64,000 nt of DNA from Acanthococcus lagerstroemiae (lineage: Eukaryota > Arthropoda > Insecta > Hemiptera > Eriococcidae). Location: NCBI GenBank assembly GCA_031841125.1, contig CM063106.1:7812001-7876000 (forward strand), written 5' to 3'. Position numbers and translations under genes: made by a program. The notes beneath the pieces are model-generated. The model had not been told where the DNA came from, made no database searches, and saw nothing but the letters and a program-made list of their open reading frames with translations. Below are positions 61,800 through 64,000 of this stretch, piece by piece. Every line of letters starts with the position of its first letter. Position 1 is the first letter of the stretch.

Positions 61800-62620
61800 C
61801 TTTTTTTTTTCTTTTAATGAGACACGTAACGCCTGTAGGCCATGATCTCGGTATCTACATCTTATTTGTTAAATTACATCTAACTTTTTAAATTAGTTAT
61901 AAAAATTAGTCTAGATAAGGTGTGAGAGATTGTTGCGATTTATGAGGGTAATCAGATGTTGTACATTATCAATTTGTAGGTATTGAATGCGGTGATTGCG
62001 GCTATATGATTTACAGTGTTGGATGATATGTAGTATAGTAAGAGGAGAAGAACATAGGTTACAGATTGGTGGTGGTTGGTGAAGAAATATATATTCGTGG
62101 GTAAGACGTGAGTGGCCAAGGAAGATTCTATTGATAGTTGTTTTGGTTGATCGAGAGGTAGCGCATAAGGTGCTGAAGATGTTGGTCCAGTTGGATATAT
62201 ACCCGATTTGATGCTGCAGAGTTTGTTGTCGGTGGTATAGATCCATTCTTCGTTCCATCAGGCCATAATTCGTTGGTGTAGGTAGGCTTTGATGTCTGGA
62301 TTATTTAGAAGTGGAATAGTTGTTTCTGGTTTGGATTTAGCAGCAGCGTCAACAAGATCTTGTCCTATAATATCACGGTAACCCGGGATCCACGTTAATA
62401 CTATTGTAATGTCTTGTTGAGCAAGTTGGTTGAGAATAACTGCGTTTGACTGGTCAGGGCATCCGTGATGGGATTTTCGTCTGCTTGGAGTTTTCCTAAT
62501 GATGTTTGGGAATCCGTGAAAATTAGAAATTTCGAGAATGCTGCGGTTGGTAGGTTGATCAAAAACTGGTTGATAGCGACCATATCTCGACTGTGTTGAT
62601 TGAAGATAATTTTGTTAATT
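61800..62620 (-). mobile_element. I-type LINE fragment: RNase H and C-terminus
   Basis: The minus strand carries KFLIFTDSQTSLGKLQADEN, then VLTWIPGYRDIIGQDLVDAA, the RNase H pattern of I-group LINEs (FTDS..SL, W.PGH..I.GNE.AD.AA), then TINRIFLGHSRLTHEYIFLH and PPICNLCSSPLTILHIIQHC, their usual C-terminal Cys/His region. The RNase H motif has GYRDIIGQD for GH.GI.GNE. A T run at 61800-61812 is its poly(A) tail. It is 5'-truncated and has stops. It interrupts a repeat unit that is intact in the sister arm near 60525. Confidence 0.78.
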
Positions 62621-64000
62621 TTTGCAATTGGAATCTTTCGTGGGTCCAATTCCAGAAGTCTAATTCTCGAATTTGCTGGATTGAACAATTATTTCCAGCG
62701 AACCTCTTAATTTGTTGATCGAAGTAATTTGTGAAACCTGGGGTAGACCCCCACCTTAACTCCAAAAATATAACATTCTATTCTTCAAACTTCTAAATTA
62801 TTTTGTGGATCCGAGGAATGGAACTCCACCCCCAACCTCGAAAATCGAATCCCCAATTATTTGTCCTTTTATAGATATCATTTTAGTGACCTTTTCCGTT
62901 TTTAAGTTGTAATCATTTGTGGGGTCTAATGGTTGAGTCCCGATGAGTTGACCCCGCCCTCAACTCTGAAAATCAAATTCTCGATTTTTCTGACGTGAAA
63001 AATAATTTTCGATCGTCGAAGTCTGTTGTGGTTCCGAGGGGTGGACCACCACCCCAACTCCGGAAGTCTAATTATCGATTTTTCAGGCTTGAACAATAAT
63101 TTCTGCGAACCCCTTATTTGGTTGATCGAAGTATTTTGTGGATTCGACATGTGGACCCTCAACCCCAACTCCGAAAATCAAATTCTCGAATCATCGGACT
63201 TCAATATTCATTTTTCGTGAACCTTTAATTTTTTTGATAAAATCTATTGTGGACTTGAGGGGTGAAGCCCGTCCTGAACTCTGGAAATCTAATTCTCGAT
63301 TCTTCAAATTTCTGAATTATTTTACGTAAGCTTCCCCTTTTTTCAACTGCTATGTTTTCTACACGGGAAAAGTAGAGTCGCGCCCCCAACACCAAAAGAG
63401 TATATTTTCGAGTTTTCGTTGGTGAACTTTTTTTATTTTAATTGAAATAATTCGTGGATCCGTGGGGTAGACCACACCCCACCTCCGGAAATCAAATTCT
63501 CGATTATAGCCATAAACCCCTTATTTTTAATCGAGATCTTTTGTGGATCAAGGAATAACTCTCCCACCCACGACGAAAATCAAAAACTCGATTTTTCAGC
63601 TTCTCAAAGTTATTCTTGGTGAACGACTTATGTTTTCAATTCAAATAATACGTTGATCCTCTTCTAATAATTTACGTTTGTTGTAATAATAGTTTGATTA
63701 TAGCAGCAAGGCAATAACACTCTCAGTAAATAAAAATAATAATATAATATTGTGGACCCGATGGACTGTCTCCGCCCCCAACTCCGGAAATTGAATTCTC
63801 TATTTTGTCGGCTTAAGAAATAATTTTCCGTGAGCCCATGCTTATTTCATTGTTCGAAGTATTTTGTGGACCCGAGGACGAGTGATCCGCCGCCCACAAC
63901 TTCGAAAATCTAATTCTTGATTTTTCGATTGTCAGCAATATTTTTGGTGACCCCATTATTGTATTTCAATTGGAATCTTTTATGGGGCCGAGGGGTCGAC
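62621..64000 (+). repeat. Array of ~110-bp repeats (P3 right arm, runs off window)
   Basis: About twelve units in plus orientation. The sequence is the inverse of 59150-60540 and also resembles 43070-43640. The window ends within the array, so arm length is a minimum. Confidence 0.75.

Noticed and set aside
38380..64000. Palindromes as pure assembly artefact
   Set aside because: Arms differ by clean transposon insertions and unit losses, which argues for real sequence; I cannot exclude misassembly without reads.

Overview
The window looks like nuclear DNA of an arthropod, most likely an insect. The reasons are AT-rich sequence, small exons with GT-AG introns, and retroelements of the Jockey, RTE, R1, I, copia, gypsy, BEL/Pao and Penelope groups, plus many short inverted-repeat DNA transposons. 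I saw no prokaryotic operons, tRNA or rRNA genes. The species cannot be named from sequence alone.

Region 1 (1-27 kb) holds the only host gene family I can support. It is a charged coiled-coil gene, resembling the trichohyalin/plectin-homology class of axonemal proteins, present three times in the same direction: copy A (last exon only, 250-402), copy B (6361-11660, 8 exons, 384 codons) and copy C (18306-20726, 7 exons, 341 codons). Introns and flanks are shared, so this is a tandem segmental duplication. Copy B carries three tandem copies of one exon module and has lost one symmetric exon; copy C has two modules fused in one exon. A 1.7-1.9 kb downstream block (930-2561 and 25010-26905) belongs to the same duplication. 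The spaces between copies are filled by a BEL/Pao gag relic, a hairpin-rich element, several MITEs, copia relics (one internally inverted and split by an R1 relic), a Penelope-like GIY-YIG relic and a 5'-truncated Jockey element with target-site duplication.

Region 2 (27-38.4 kb) has no recognisable host gene. It contains a TA-flanked MITE, an RTE-clade LINE with poly(A) tail interrupted by a 0.9 kb inverted-repeat element, several degenerate arrays with periods near 120-130 bp, a second copy of the hairpin-rich element, an uncertain 119-codon ORF and a hAT-like MITE with a perfect 8-bp target-site duplication.

Region 3 (38.4-64 kb) is a mosaic of roughly 110-bp degenerate tandem repeats, a roughly 260-bp block present seven times, and dead RTE-type LINE copies, folded into at least three large inverted duplications (P1 centred near 41.1 kb, P2 near 49.7 kb, P3 near 61.2 kb). 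It resembles a Foldback-type architecture, whose inverted arms are built of tandem repeats, and is my main candidate for an undescribed system. One arm of P2 is interrupted by a young Ty3/gypsy element (51571-56393) with near-identical LTRs, gag, pol in the -1 frame behind a slippery heptamer, a polypurine tract and a 4-bp target-site duplication. Other arms carry a CACTA-like MITE and an I-type LINE relic, each with its empty site visible in a sister arm.
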